Positions 10,985 through 29,700 of a DNA stretch of 64,000 nucleotides are shown here, in pieces. Under the pieces are notes generated by a model. The model had not been told where the DNA came from, ran no database searches, and saw only the letters and a list, made by a program, of their open reading frames with translations. Source of the DNA: Branchiostoma belcheri (taxonomy: Eukaryota; Chordata; Leptocardii; Amphioxiformes; Branchiostomatidae); NCBI RefSeq assembly GCF_001625305.1, contig NW_017804331.1, forward strand, positions 1,527,256 to 1,591,255. The letters run 5' to 3'. The position numbers and the translations under genes are program-made. Within the stretch, counting starts at the first letter, position 1. Each line of letters starts with the position of its first letter.

Positions 10985-11800
10985 TTGTGCATGCCGCTAC
11001 TCAGCTGTAAGGTACTAAAGGGACTTCTCAAGGCAACTATTGGAAGAGGAATGATACAGCTTTGAAGTCTTCAGCCTTCTTGCCTTCAAATTGAAGTCGC
11101 ATTGTGCTTAAGCCGACTTGAAACTACGTCCCTGAGGTGATTTGAGACTGATCCGGTTTCAATGTGACTTGAAGCATTCAGACTGGGTCACATGAATCCC
11201 GTTTAGGTGGATTTCGCCCTGAATGCGATTTTCAAGGCTTGAGAGTATGAACAGGGGCAAACAGATGCACTGTCCATAACCTACCAAACAGATAGTCACT
11301 AGGCCTTCATGATAAATAGCAGACATGTGAAGTAGAAGGAGTGATACAGCTTTGCCATTCCTGTACATAGGAGAGGCGGGAGTACTCACAGCCACTGCTC
11401 AGCTGTAAGGTGCTGAAGGGACTGCTCAAGGCAACTATTGTGGAGGAAGAGGAATGAAGAAAAAGAAAGAAAAGTGATCCAGTTTTAGTTCTCTGAAGAG
11501 CTACTCTGGTCGTGACAGAGAAGACAAGACTATGTACAGTATTTACAGGCTCATTGTACCCCGGAAATTCCCTGGCTCTTTCGACAAGCGCAATAAAAAC
11601 AGTGGGCCCATCCTAAGGTCTGTGACCCTTTCCAGTATTGTGCATGAAACTATATATACTCAGCTGTAAGGTACTGAACAGACTGCTAAAGACCACCATT
11701 GTGAGGAGGAGGAATGAAAAAAAGGACATTTTAGCTCCCTGAAGAGCTAATCTTCCACTGGCCTTGACAGAGAAGACAGATGATATGTACAGTATTTACA
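10985..11800 (+). pseudogene. Three decayed tandem copies of the SMG8 last exon and 3' UTR
   Basis: After the true stop at 10848, the sequence encoding LLSCKVLKGLLKATI recurs at about 11000-11045, 11386-11458 and 11658-11718. Each copy is followed by a copy of the 3' UTR (tgtacagtatttacagg, gggcccatcctaagg, ctttccagtattgtgcatg). The 11000 copy differs from the exon only at synonymous sites over 15 codons. The 11340-11458 copy includes upstream codons for LPF(L/V)Y and GEAG, with a 17-base deletion. None is joined to an upstream splice acceptor that I can see. They may still be transcribed as a long SMG8 3' UTR. Confidence 0.8.
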
Positions 11801-11835
11801 GGTCCATCGTACATCCCAACTCTTGTTTGTATAGA

Positions 11836-11841
11836 AATAAA
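11836..11841 (+). terminator. Candidate SMG8 polyadenylation signal
   Basis: An AATAAA hexamer lies beyond the last duplicated 3' UTR unit. Another (caataaaaac) lies inside the array near 11592. Which one is used cannot be told from sequence. Confidence 0.35.
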
Positions 11842-12544
11842 TGCATAAATTAAAGTCAATCTGTTGGCATTTCCTCCAACGGAAGATAATTTCATGCTAA
11901 TTATAATTGTTTGGTCCCAAGAAAAGACCAGTCACAGCTAAAAAAAAAAACATGTTTCCTTTCTTGCCCTTTTCTCTCTCTATGCACCTATAGCTTAAAA
12001 TCATTAATGATAGAAGAACTATTGCTGATCTGCTGAGGGAACAGTATGGAAGTCGCAGGGAAGTGCAAAAATTAAGATTATTGTTGACTAAGAATTGCTC
12101 AGGACTGCTCAAGAGGAAAACGTTTCATGGTGAGCTAAAGGGAAGCTTGCCCAAATAAGTTGTACATTTAGAATAATAGCGTCGTTTCTGCAGCACCTGT
12201 TTCCATATCTTTATTTCTCATTCTATTTTCAGACTACGACATCCCTTATCATAACCTTCTCCATTTGTCCGTGAACTTTTGCCACAATGAAGCCTTAAAA
12301 ACAAGAGTAAATTGAACTTTTTATGAGTATATATATATTGCCTGTTGGGTCATAAAATTTACGTACTTATTTGTAATACTTGACATGTCATATATTTTTT
12401 ATTCTGAGATTTTTTTATTATGATATAAACGCTATCAAACAAGAATTCTTAAAAAGTAACTCATTTGCAAACAAAGTTTTGCCCTTACCCGCTACCGTGT
12501 GTGTCTATGTACGGAAATATCCTATCTCCGCACACCCAGCGGAG

Positions 12545-12577
12545 TATAAATAAAGGTCCAAGGGAACAGTTCAGTCT
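12545..12577 (+). promoter_or_regulatory. TATA box and initiator of the carboxypeptidase gene
   Basis: TATAAATA at 12545-12552 is followed 28 bases later by an initiator-like TCAGTCT (12571-12577). The start codon is at 12614, giving a short 5' UTR of about 40 bases. A TATA box fits a tissue-specific secreted enzyme gene. Confidence 0.6.
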
Positions 12578-12613
12578 ACACTTAGTGTACGGTAAACCGT
12601 AACAGAAGTTAGG

Positions 12614-19168
<6,555 letters not shown>

Positions 19169-20719
19169 ACCGGTGTCACCTGCAGAGCACGACTGGACAT
19201 AAATGCCATCTAGCTGGATCAAATTTGTCAGTCAATGAATTAAAGACGATATTAAAAGATTGCTTACCTCCGTGAAGAATTTAGAAGTCGTGTGAATTTC
19301 TTGTCTTCATCGCAAACCGCCTGGAGATTTAGAAAACGACCTGGAGGACCATACGTTACAACACTACATTGAGTATGCTGAAATGCATGGTGTTCTACCA
19401 TTCTGTGAGGTGACCCACGTGCACGCCTTCACGTTACATGCGTAACATACCGCTCAAGCTTTGTGATTTATTGGACCCGCGAAATCGGTCTATTGATCTT
19501 CTTGTAAATCATTGCGCAAGTTCCGCATTTTTTCTGACCCCAGGAGCGTGTGTCTCAAAGACAAGGAGCAAACATATTTCTATGTAAGTTGTGGCACATT
19601 TCTTTACCTTTAGAGTTGACCAAGAGGATTGTTGTGAAACGTACAGCGGACGTAAGAAGTCGCTCTCAATATGCAAAATAGCAGAAAAAATATTTAAAAG
19701 CTGATTATATAAAGAAAATACAAAATGCACGAATGTTTACCCCTAAGAGTAAGACCCCTGCCTCCGGTCATTTGTGGGCGATCCCTTGCTTACGTTGGTG
19801 ACCAAAGAGCACTATTGACTCTTTATCACAACAGCACATTATAAGTACGTGCAACAATTTGCTTCTAGTACAAGTTGTTTATTCACCAGATGCTACTCAT
19901 CAGTTGGTCTGGACAAGGATATTTTTCAAGTTCTTCGTTGGTGACACCTGAAAAGACGTCGCAAATCTTTCCTTAGTACCACCTGTTCTCGGTAAGGATT
20001 CGTCATTTTTCGTTGGAATAAAGGTTTCCCTAGTGCGGCTATTGATTCGATAACTTGTGCAACCAAAGCGGCCATTTTGAGGAAACGATATCAGAAAGTA
20101 ACCTACAGTCCTTTTATACCCACATGTGGAAGTCAAGAAGGAAAGTTACCTCAGCTTTTCACTTTGTGATTCATACATTAATTCCTTCAAACTCTCACAG
20201 CTTTCTCCGTGGACTCTTCACCACCTCAGCTGTTAAAGGTATGTAATGAAATTTCAGGGCGGCAAAACAAATAGCTAGAGGCAGCAATTGATACGAAACG
20301 AGCAATCGCGATCGTTTTCCATCAGAGACATCACATTTGTGCCTCACAGATATCAGCATGCTATCAAATAGGGTTGATTCAACTTCCTACCAAAGACATT
20401 GACCCGAAAAATTGACGTTGAAAATCCAGTTTTGCTGCCACAAAATTGCATTGGGTGCACTTTTAAAGAAATTTACCACTAACACCACTTTGAAATCGTT
20501 ATATTCCTGTAGTAACTTTATATTTATTTCAATAGTAAATTTAGCGGCGTGCTCATGATTCATGTACACCATTTCGCCGTGGGAAAGGCGACGTTTGTTA
20601 TGCATGGCTCGGAATAACATCAATTGTATGGTATAGCTGTTTCTAATGCGTTTAAGAATCTCAATTGCGTTTGCGTTATTTCGCAGTGACGAAGGCGTCG
20701 GCCGAGCAACCAAACAACC
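19169..20719. other. Carboxypeptidase to mucin-cadherin spacer
   Basis: An ATTAAA near 19240 could end the carboxypeptidase transcript. Just before the next gene, tttcgcag at 20678-20685 could be the acceptor of a 5' UTR exon ending in the ATG at 20720. No other gene or clear repeat was seen; the small open frames here resemble nothing I know. Confidence 0.5.
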
Positions 20720-23700
20720 ATGCGTTTCCGGGCTCTTTTGGTGGCCCTGGCTGCAACTTGTTGCTACTGTCAGGGTGAGTATAGATAATTTGGTCACATC
20801 ACAAACACACTGCACAATGGTATCTTTTACGCCTCACGATTTTGTTGTAAGTAATTTGTTTTAGGTGATCACCACATATGTTGCACTGCACTGAAACGTT
20901 TCAAGTTGATAGGAACACCGAGTATCTACAGCTTCTTCAAACTTAAGAGCATCGCTTGAGAAAAGAAGGAAGAAAAAGGCAGCAACCATTGAAATAAGAA
21001 ATAATTATACAACGTTTCAAATCTGACCATGCAGACTGTCGTATTTAGCACTAATCCTGAGTAGTAAAATGCTTTTCTAGGGACGAAACGTTACGTTCTC
21101 TAAACTGAGACGTGTTTTTTATGATTAAGTGAATTTTAATGTTAATAACTAACGATGCATCTATGACCTGGTATGCAAATTTGTAAAATCTACGGAGCTG
21201 CACTGGTAAATATCAAGAAGGTTCAGACTAAAAATGTTTGTTGGTTAAAAATAATCCTATTGATTCATTCACTCACACGTCCAACCTATTATCAATTGTG
21301 GGAAACTCAGTGATAAAACTTGAGTCAAGAGTTCCGAGATCTCATACCTCCATGAAATATGGGCTTGCTTTGTCATAAATTTCAACATGTCCTCATTAAT
21401 TATGCAAATAACCTCCACATTAACATTATATCTGCATAGTGGTGTTGACCTTTGAGTAACTTACACATATCACAAGGTATAAAAGTCCCATCATTCACCA
21501 ATAAGGAATTTTTACAGAATTTTCGCATTAATTATGCAAATTAGGTCACCATTTGCATAATTGGTATCTGTTGATGTTCCACCTGCCACAGATTAAATAG
21601 ATTTCATGTATTAAGGTACTATTACATAAAACACTGAAATTATAGCATTTTCTCATTAATTATGCAAATTAAGTCCTCATTTGCATAATTTTAATTATGT
21701 ACAACTCTCTCTCAGCTACCTACACACCAAAAATGATGAAAATACGTTTTTCCTATCTGGACTTGTTGGCTTTTAAATATTTCGCCTGAAAGTGCCCTGC
21801 AGTTCCAGAACAAGCTGCTAGGGAGACCAAATTCACACCACTTATTTTTGACAGGATAAGCTATCTGTCACCAAAAAGTCAAGACCATAGCATGTTCAGA
21901 ACAAAAGATACAAAACCGGAAGTTCTGCTGCAGTACCAAGGTCATCCACCAGGAGGCCCACATTTGACCTTGACCTTTGTCTTCCTAAGACTTACCAACA
22001 TACCAAATATCATCACAATCCATAAAGGCGTTCTGAAGTTTGCTGACTACAAATGTGCGGAAACACAAACACACAGACACACAGACACACAGACAGACAC
22101 GCCAAAAACAATACCTCCATTTTTCATGGAGGTAATTACATGTACCATCTTGGCCGAAGCAGGACCAAGGGGTAACAGGTCTGTTGAAAAGTCCCACGGC
22201 GTAGAGGCCTAATACATCAATAGGTCAGAGGGAAGAAGGCAACAAAAGCGCTATAATATTGACTTGGTACGTCGCAGGGGGCAACGTACCTCTCTCTGTC
22301 CTGACAGTCTGCAAACACCCGAACCGTGGGTACGGTAAACACCTACTATGGATCTCTGATAACGGCGACTTCTATGACAAACGCAAACACAGAAAGAATG
22401 CAGGTATCGAGGATTTACGTGACCCAGGCAAAGTCTTTTGCTCTCGTGCGCAGATTAGAGCTGCTGATGGCGCATTATTCAATGTCGGGAAAGGTTGTGG
22501 TATATGTCTGATTCGTCAAAACAGAGTCATAGTCCTATACTCAAAGTCCTAGCCGTTCAAAGATATGCGGTGATGACGACGACGACACACCCCGAATTGC
22601 TTGTATTCCTAGGAAATATAGTCCCAGAAACATACTGGTTACAGACATAACATATAGTCTTTTCTTCGCTGTTCATTCTACGGACTACCTGTCCCAGAAG
22701 ACCGTTGATCGAAACTGGCCAATTTTGAAATTCATGATTTTTGTGTAACTTGGCCCAAGAGACCAGTGCTTTAAGGGACTCAGGAATCAAATTCACATCC
22801 ACGGTTTAGTATAAAATTATGTGCAATGCTGCGAATACCAAACGCAGGTGCCTCGATAGGTAAGGCACTTTTGGGGGCAAGGACGCACTCAGCTGCATCG
22901 GCTGAACCAGAGAGAACAAGAATTCTGAGATCTCATACCTCCATGAAATACGTAGAGTTTGTGTAAACGTGTCGGGAGGATTGTCTCCTTGATTATGTAA
23001 ATAAGGTCGTAATTAACATAATCTAGTTTGATTTATGGTTGTCCAAACTCAAATTACAATATGTTGTAATCTGCATGTGTTATTCCTATCTATTGGCAAT
23101 GTCACATTTCAACATGTTCTAATTAATTATGCAAATGACCTCTATATTAACATAATATATGCATAGTGGTGTTAACCTTTACGTAACTTACACGTCACAA
23201 GGTTTAAAATTCCCATTATTTACTATTAATAAATCACAGAATCTTCAAACTAATTATGCAACTTAGGTCATTATTTGCATAATTTGTATCTGTTGATGTT
23301 TCACCTGCCATCGATTACATACATAACATGTATGACAGCACTATTATGTAAACGCTGTTTTTTTTTACAGAATTATGCAAAATAAATATGCAAAATATGT
23401 TGTTCCTTTCTTGACTTATCCACTTTAAAATATTTGGCCAGAAGCTCCCCTGCAGTCCCAGAACAAGCTGCTAGGGGGACAAAACTCACTCCAATTTTTC
23501 CTGACAGGAAAAGCTATCTGTAACTAAAAATCCAAGACCATAATATGTTGAGAACAAAAGATACAAAAACCGGAAGTTCTGCTGCAGGACCAAGGTCATC
23601 CACCAGGAGGCCCTTGATCTTTGTCTTCCTACAATCTACCAACAGAATAAATATCATCCATAAAGGCGTTCTGAAGTTATGCTGACTACAAATGTGCGGA

Positions 23701-26700
23701 AACACAGACACACACATACACACACACACACACTAAAAACAATACCTCCATTTTTCATGGAGGTAAAAATCCTGTTATCTCCCAGACACTATACTGTGCA
23801 GCTCAAGAATGAGCAAATAAATATGCAAGGCATGATGTAAGACAAGAAATTACTATTGAGCACCGTGTAATAATACAAAAAAATAGGAAACTATCATACT
23901 CTATGGCATTAAATAGTAATCAATAGTCGGTAAATATTTGTGTCTATAACCCAATCATCGAGCCCCTGTATAGCGTCTTTCGGTCAATATTGACCATGGT
24001 AGAATCCAAATTTACACCAGCATCGGCTATGGCTAAAGAGTACTACCGGCAAACGAGAACGACAGTCTATGCCGCATGTGACACATTTTTATCATGACTG
24101 TTGTGTTATCACACCTTCATGTGCAGGTCAACAAACCACCAGCCAGCTAATCACCTTGCAGCCAACACCAACGCTCTCAACATCAACGCTGGCTCCATCT
24201 TCTATTGATTTTGAGAGTTGGGGGATGGATGTTTCAGCCGCAAGCCCGGACTTTGTCTACATGACAACTACCATCCCGTCTACCAGTCTTAAACCAACCT
24301 CAGTTCGAGTAGAAATTATCCCAACTATGACTTTCCGCTTAGAACCTACCACACAATCAGCACTTACCCAAACCGTCTCCCTGTCTCCCTCCCCACTTTC
24401 TGCTGTCATTACAGCATCAACCACTCCTGACGTCACTACAACAACGGAACCAACCACTCCTGACGTCACTACAACAACGGAACCAACCACTACTGACGTC
24501 ACTACCATAGAAACAACAACTCCTGACGTCACTACCACGGAAAAAACCACTACAGACGTCACTACAGGCGCCACAACAGAACCAGCAACTACTGACGTCA
24601 CTACCACCACGGAACCAACCACTACTGACGTCACTACCAGGGAAACAGCCACTACTGACGTCACTACCACGGAAACAACAACTCCTGACGTCACCACCGC
24701 CACCACAGAAACAGCAACTACTGACACCACCACGGAAACGACCGCTCCAGACGTCACCACCACTGTACCAACTAGTCCTGACGCCACTTCCACTACAGAA
24801 ACAACTACTCCTGACGCCACTACAGACACCACCACAGAACCAACTACTACGGACGCCACTAACACCACGGAACCAACCACTACTTACGTCGCTACCGCTG
24901 CAGCAACAACCCCTCCTGACGTCACTACAGACACTACGACAGAACTAACCACCACTACTGGCGTCACGACCAACGCCGCAGCACCAACGACTACTGAAGT
25001 CACTTCCACCCCCACAGAAACAACCACCCCTGACGCCACCACTGCAGCACCAGTTGCAACCACTCCTGACATCAATACCACCACAGCAGCAACCAGTACT
25101 AACGTCACTTCCACAACTCCAGCACCAACCACTACCGATGCCACTAACACCACCTCAGCAACAACCATTAACAGTACCACCATCCCATCACCGACCACTG
25201 CTGCAACCACCAGCCCGTCCTTTGCCTCAACCACCACAACCCCACCACCGACCACAACCCCAGCATCAACCGCCACAACCACCACAACCCCAACACCGAC
25301 CACAACCCCAGCATCAACCGCCACAACCACCACAACCCCAACACCGACCACAACCACCACAACCCCAGCACCAACCACTGACAGACCCATCAGCTCGACC
25401 ACTGCCACGGCCACCACCCTAGCTACTAACGCTACTAGTGCAGCAACTTCCCCAGCCATCACAGCCGGACCCATAACCACGGCAGCAGGGGGTATCGCCA
25501 CTACTTGGCTCCCAACAACCACAGACGAAACGACGACAGAAACTGCGTTGGTTCCGTCAACTGTGCCTTTTCCCGAAGAAACCTGCCCTCCGGACAACAG
25601 CATGAAAAACATCACCCTGTGGCCGGTATGTGTAAGTCGGTATTTTCGCTTCAACGTGACGGAAAACACAGTGAATGAGCTGGTCGGCCGTATCGAGGCA
25701 CCATTGCCTGCCGATGTAGAGGTCTTAACCAGTAATTTCACAATTAGCGATGACGACGACGCTTCTTTCTACTTCATGCTGACGAACTGTACAAACTCTT
25801 CCTGTTACATCGTCACAGCCCGGAGTCTGGATCGCGAATCCAGGGCGACGTTTACTTTCGAAGTACTCTGGTCCAAGGAGGTTTACTTCGCAGCCACTCG
25901 CGTCATCCTCCAAGATTGCTTCAGCATTCCGGTTGAAGTAAACGTGAACGACGTTAACGACAATCCTCCTGTCTTTAAACACAGCGCCATTGCGCCATAC
26001 GTGCTGGACGAATCGCCACCGGGTTCCATCGTGGCAGTGCTGAGCGCCGAAGATGCAGATATTGGACAAAACGCTGCCGTGACATACAGTATCCCCCTGC
26101 CTCATTCAAACTATTTCTCGGTAGATAGTGAAGGCGTTGTGACCGCAAGGCTTAAGGTTAGTCAGGATGAGCTGTCGGGGCTCCTGAACGGCGTGAAGCT
26201 TCTGTTTGAAGTTGAGGCATCGGATGGCTTCTCTGCCGCACATGCAAACGTGTCCTTTGACGTACTGACGGTTCTGCCTGATGGGCCGACTCTCAACAGG
26301 TAATTTGTTTGGTACATATACTATTCTGTGTGTGTGTGTTTGTGTGTGTGTGTGTCTGTGTTTGTTTGTTTGTGTTTGTGTGTGTGTGTGTGCCTGTGTG
26401 TGTCTTTATGTCTCTCTCTCTCTCCCTCCCTTGCTGTCTGTATGTGTGTTGAATTCTGTCCAGATACGTAGTTAAGATCATGGTTTTAGACCTCCGTTAG
26501 CATAACCGGGTGTCTTGAACATGGACAGTATTCCACCAGACAAATCAAACCAGTAAACAGTTATTTTTTTCATTGCTGTAAATCATGATAATACAGGAGC
26601 GAACCTGTGGAAGTCACAGTTCTGGAGGAGCAGCCTCCCGGCACCTTTGTGGTGAATCTCCGGACCTACAGACCGTCAGACCCTCCTACCGTGGTCTACA

Positions 26701-29700
26701 GCATTGCCAACACAGCCCGAGGTTTCCAACTGGATTCCTCTTCGGTGAGTTCCGATCTCTCCTACATGTTAAGGCATCACTGATCCCGTGGTTTAAACCT
26801 GTCCAAACAGGTATCTCTTCATGCCGGCCAACTAGCCGAAACAACCACCTTTTCCTGATTCCGTATTTTGACTCTTTCTGTAGGCACAAGCATTAAGCGA
26901 CCTGTCCAAGAAGGCCACCTGTTCAAGACGGTCCCCCTGGGTGGCCATATTGAGCAGGATTGACTTTATTTATCAGCATTTCATATTTGTTATATTTAAC
27001 TTTTCATAGGGAGAAATCACAACCACTGAAGCTCTGGACAGAGAGACAAAGAGTAGCCATTACATCGTCATTTCTGCGTCAGATCCGGATTCTGGCAACT
27101 ACGTCGCATCGGTGAGTTCGTACATAAATGTTACGATAACAGTTATGACGGCGGTCCGTCCATGCACAGTTTGAAATGAAGATGATGCCATTGAATGGTT
27201 AAACGTATCAGGACTACGACAACACATTTAAAATGCCTAAACGCTTAATTTGATGTAATTAATTGAAATTGCAACAGTGCAATACACGTGGGACACAGGC
27301 AGCTGTTGCTGGTGTAGAAACAAATACAGGACAGACAATGCTCATTTTCACTTAAGTTAATAAGTGGGGAAAGTCGTGTTAAGTGCCTTTCCCAAGGGCT
27401 GTGGTATGACAGGGCTCGAACACGGGGCCTCTTGGTTCCGAGTCGAACACTCTGCTGTTGCGCCACACGACCCCGCTTAAACGCTAGAATAGAAATTCGA
27501 CCATTGACTTGAAAAGCACATTGCTTCTCATTCCATACTATATAGTTTAACTTTGATCCCAACTATCCAGGTTGTCACGGAAGTTACCGTTGATGTGGGT
27601 GACGTGAACGACAACTCTCCGGTTCTGTCCCAGACGAGGTATCGCGGACGGGTACCGGAGAACGTAGGACAGCTCGTCATCTTGGTGAGCTAGTCCAAAA
27701 TCCTTCCATTAATTTCAGCAACCAACCATATATACATGTAGCAGTGACACCCGTGCTGTGCAATGCGAATCAGTCATGACAAACCATTTGTCACCGAAAC
27801 GTCGGCTGTGAATAAAACACTTGTGTAAAAAAGAGCTTCTTTACTCAAAACTTTCATCAGGTATGTGACAGCTTGAATTGCAAAGTTCGCAGCCTATTGT
27901 TTAACAACAGCCGACGTTTCTATGATTGGTCGTCTGTCATCTTTATCATGGCAATCATAATTGACTGGTTAAGTGTGCACTGGAGCTATGTGTTACATCA
28001 TCATCATCATCACCATACAGACGCACATTGCTCAGAAACCAGTAACACCTAGCTTCAGTGCACAGTGAACCAGCCATAATTGCCACGATGAAGATAGAGA
28101 TGACAGATGGCCATTGACATGTCATCCCCTGTTTAACAAGTGGTTTTGAGAACTATGCCAATTAGTCCGAATCTTGCGAGCTGTCAGGAAAGCTAAGGTT
28201 CAAATACGGGGACATTTTTTACACAACCAACTACATTGATTCACATACTTTGATAGATTTAACACTTTCTGACCTTCAGGATGGCATCGGGATCACCGCG
28301 TCAGATTATGACATTGGAGACAACAGCCGCATCACCTACGAGCTGCGCTGTTGCCACGACCTCTTTCGAATCCACCAGGAAACAGCCGAAATCTGGGCGC
28401 AAAACTCGTCTCTGTTAGACCGCGAAAACGTTGCCGTGTACGATCTAATAGTAACCGCCCGAGACAACCCTGTGGACTCTTCATCACGCCACGAAAGTAA
28501 CGCTACGGTCACCATAGACATTGTGGACATGAACGACAACCCTCCGATTTTTCAGAACGGCTCCCATCTCAATATTTCAATCCCGGAGGACGAAAGCCCT
28601 GGCGTCGCTCTCTTCATGGTAACTGCCACAGACGCAGACTCGGGCACCAATAGTAGCATTTTCTACACCATAACCTTGGGTGGTGACGGTAAATTCACGA
28701 TCAGCCCCACGACAGGACTGCTCAGCCTTGCGGGCGAACTTGACCGCGAGGCCAAGTCCATGTACAGTATCGCGATCGCCGCCAGCGACGGCGGAAGTCC
28801 ACCGTTGACGAGCGAGGAGGAGTTTCAAATGCAAGTCACTGTTCTAGACGTTAACGATAACGAACCAGAATTCCTGCAGAACATATACTACATCACCATC
28901 GATGAAGAGAGCGGCATTGGTAGTAACATTGCAAATATAACAGCTCTGGACGCTGATGAAGGCTCAAATGGCCAAGTTAGATACGCGATATCCAATTGCG
29001 CGCCGCATTTCTCTATCGACAGTACTACGGGGTCCATGTATGTCCAATCACGGCTTGACTATGACAATACCACACTTTTAAGATCGTATAGTTGTAACGT
29101 CAACGGGACAGATGGAAAGTACACTTCTACTGCCCTGGTTCAAGTAGAGGTTGAGGACATAAATGACAATCCTCCTGAGTTTGGCGCGGAAGGCGGTTAC
29201 TCCACACAGATTCTGTATAACGAAGAGCAGGCTTTACCCGCTATAGTAGCCGCGGTTGACGCAACGGACAGGGACAGTGGGAGGAATGGCGACATAGTAT
29301 TTAGCATTCATAATACCAGTTGCGATGTAAATGTCACTGCCAATTTCACTGTCGATGGGTCTACCGGGATCATTCGGTTAGATGGGATCCATGTACAGGA
29401 TCAGTCTCTCCCGGCGTGGTGCAATATAACAGTGATTGCGACTGACCAAGGCGTCTCGAGTTTAAGTAGCACTGCGATGGTATCGGTAGAAATTACGGAA
29501 CCGACAGGGGACACATCTAAAGTTACTTTCGGTGACAACACTGCATTCAGTGGATTCGTGGTGGAAAACTTAGCCAACGAGCAGTATATTGTTCAAGTCA
29601 ATGCAACTGCAGCAGGGACGGGATGTGAAGATGAGCTACGGTACAAATTCGCATCGTGGCAGACTGTAGACTTTGAATTCGCCATCAACGAGACAACCGT

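Larger units (their letters stand above)
10849..12613. other. SMG8 to carboxypeptidase spacer
   Basis: The first 950 bases are the duplicated SMG8 3' units. From 11850 to 12540 I see no exon, RNA gene or repeat with clear ends; the stretch is AT-rich and leads into the TATA promoter at 12545. Confidence 0.6.

Noticed and set aside
24257..25741. Long valine-rich minus-strand open frames (207 and 285 codons)
   Set aside because: They are the complement of the Thr-rich mucin repeats and have no start context, domain or splice support.
27411..27474. Possible tRNA gene
   Set aside because: It has pol III boxes but no consistent cloverleaf and shares its body with 38815-38967, so it was called as a SINE.
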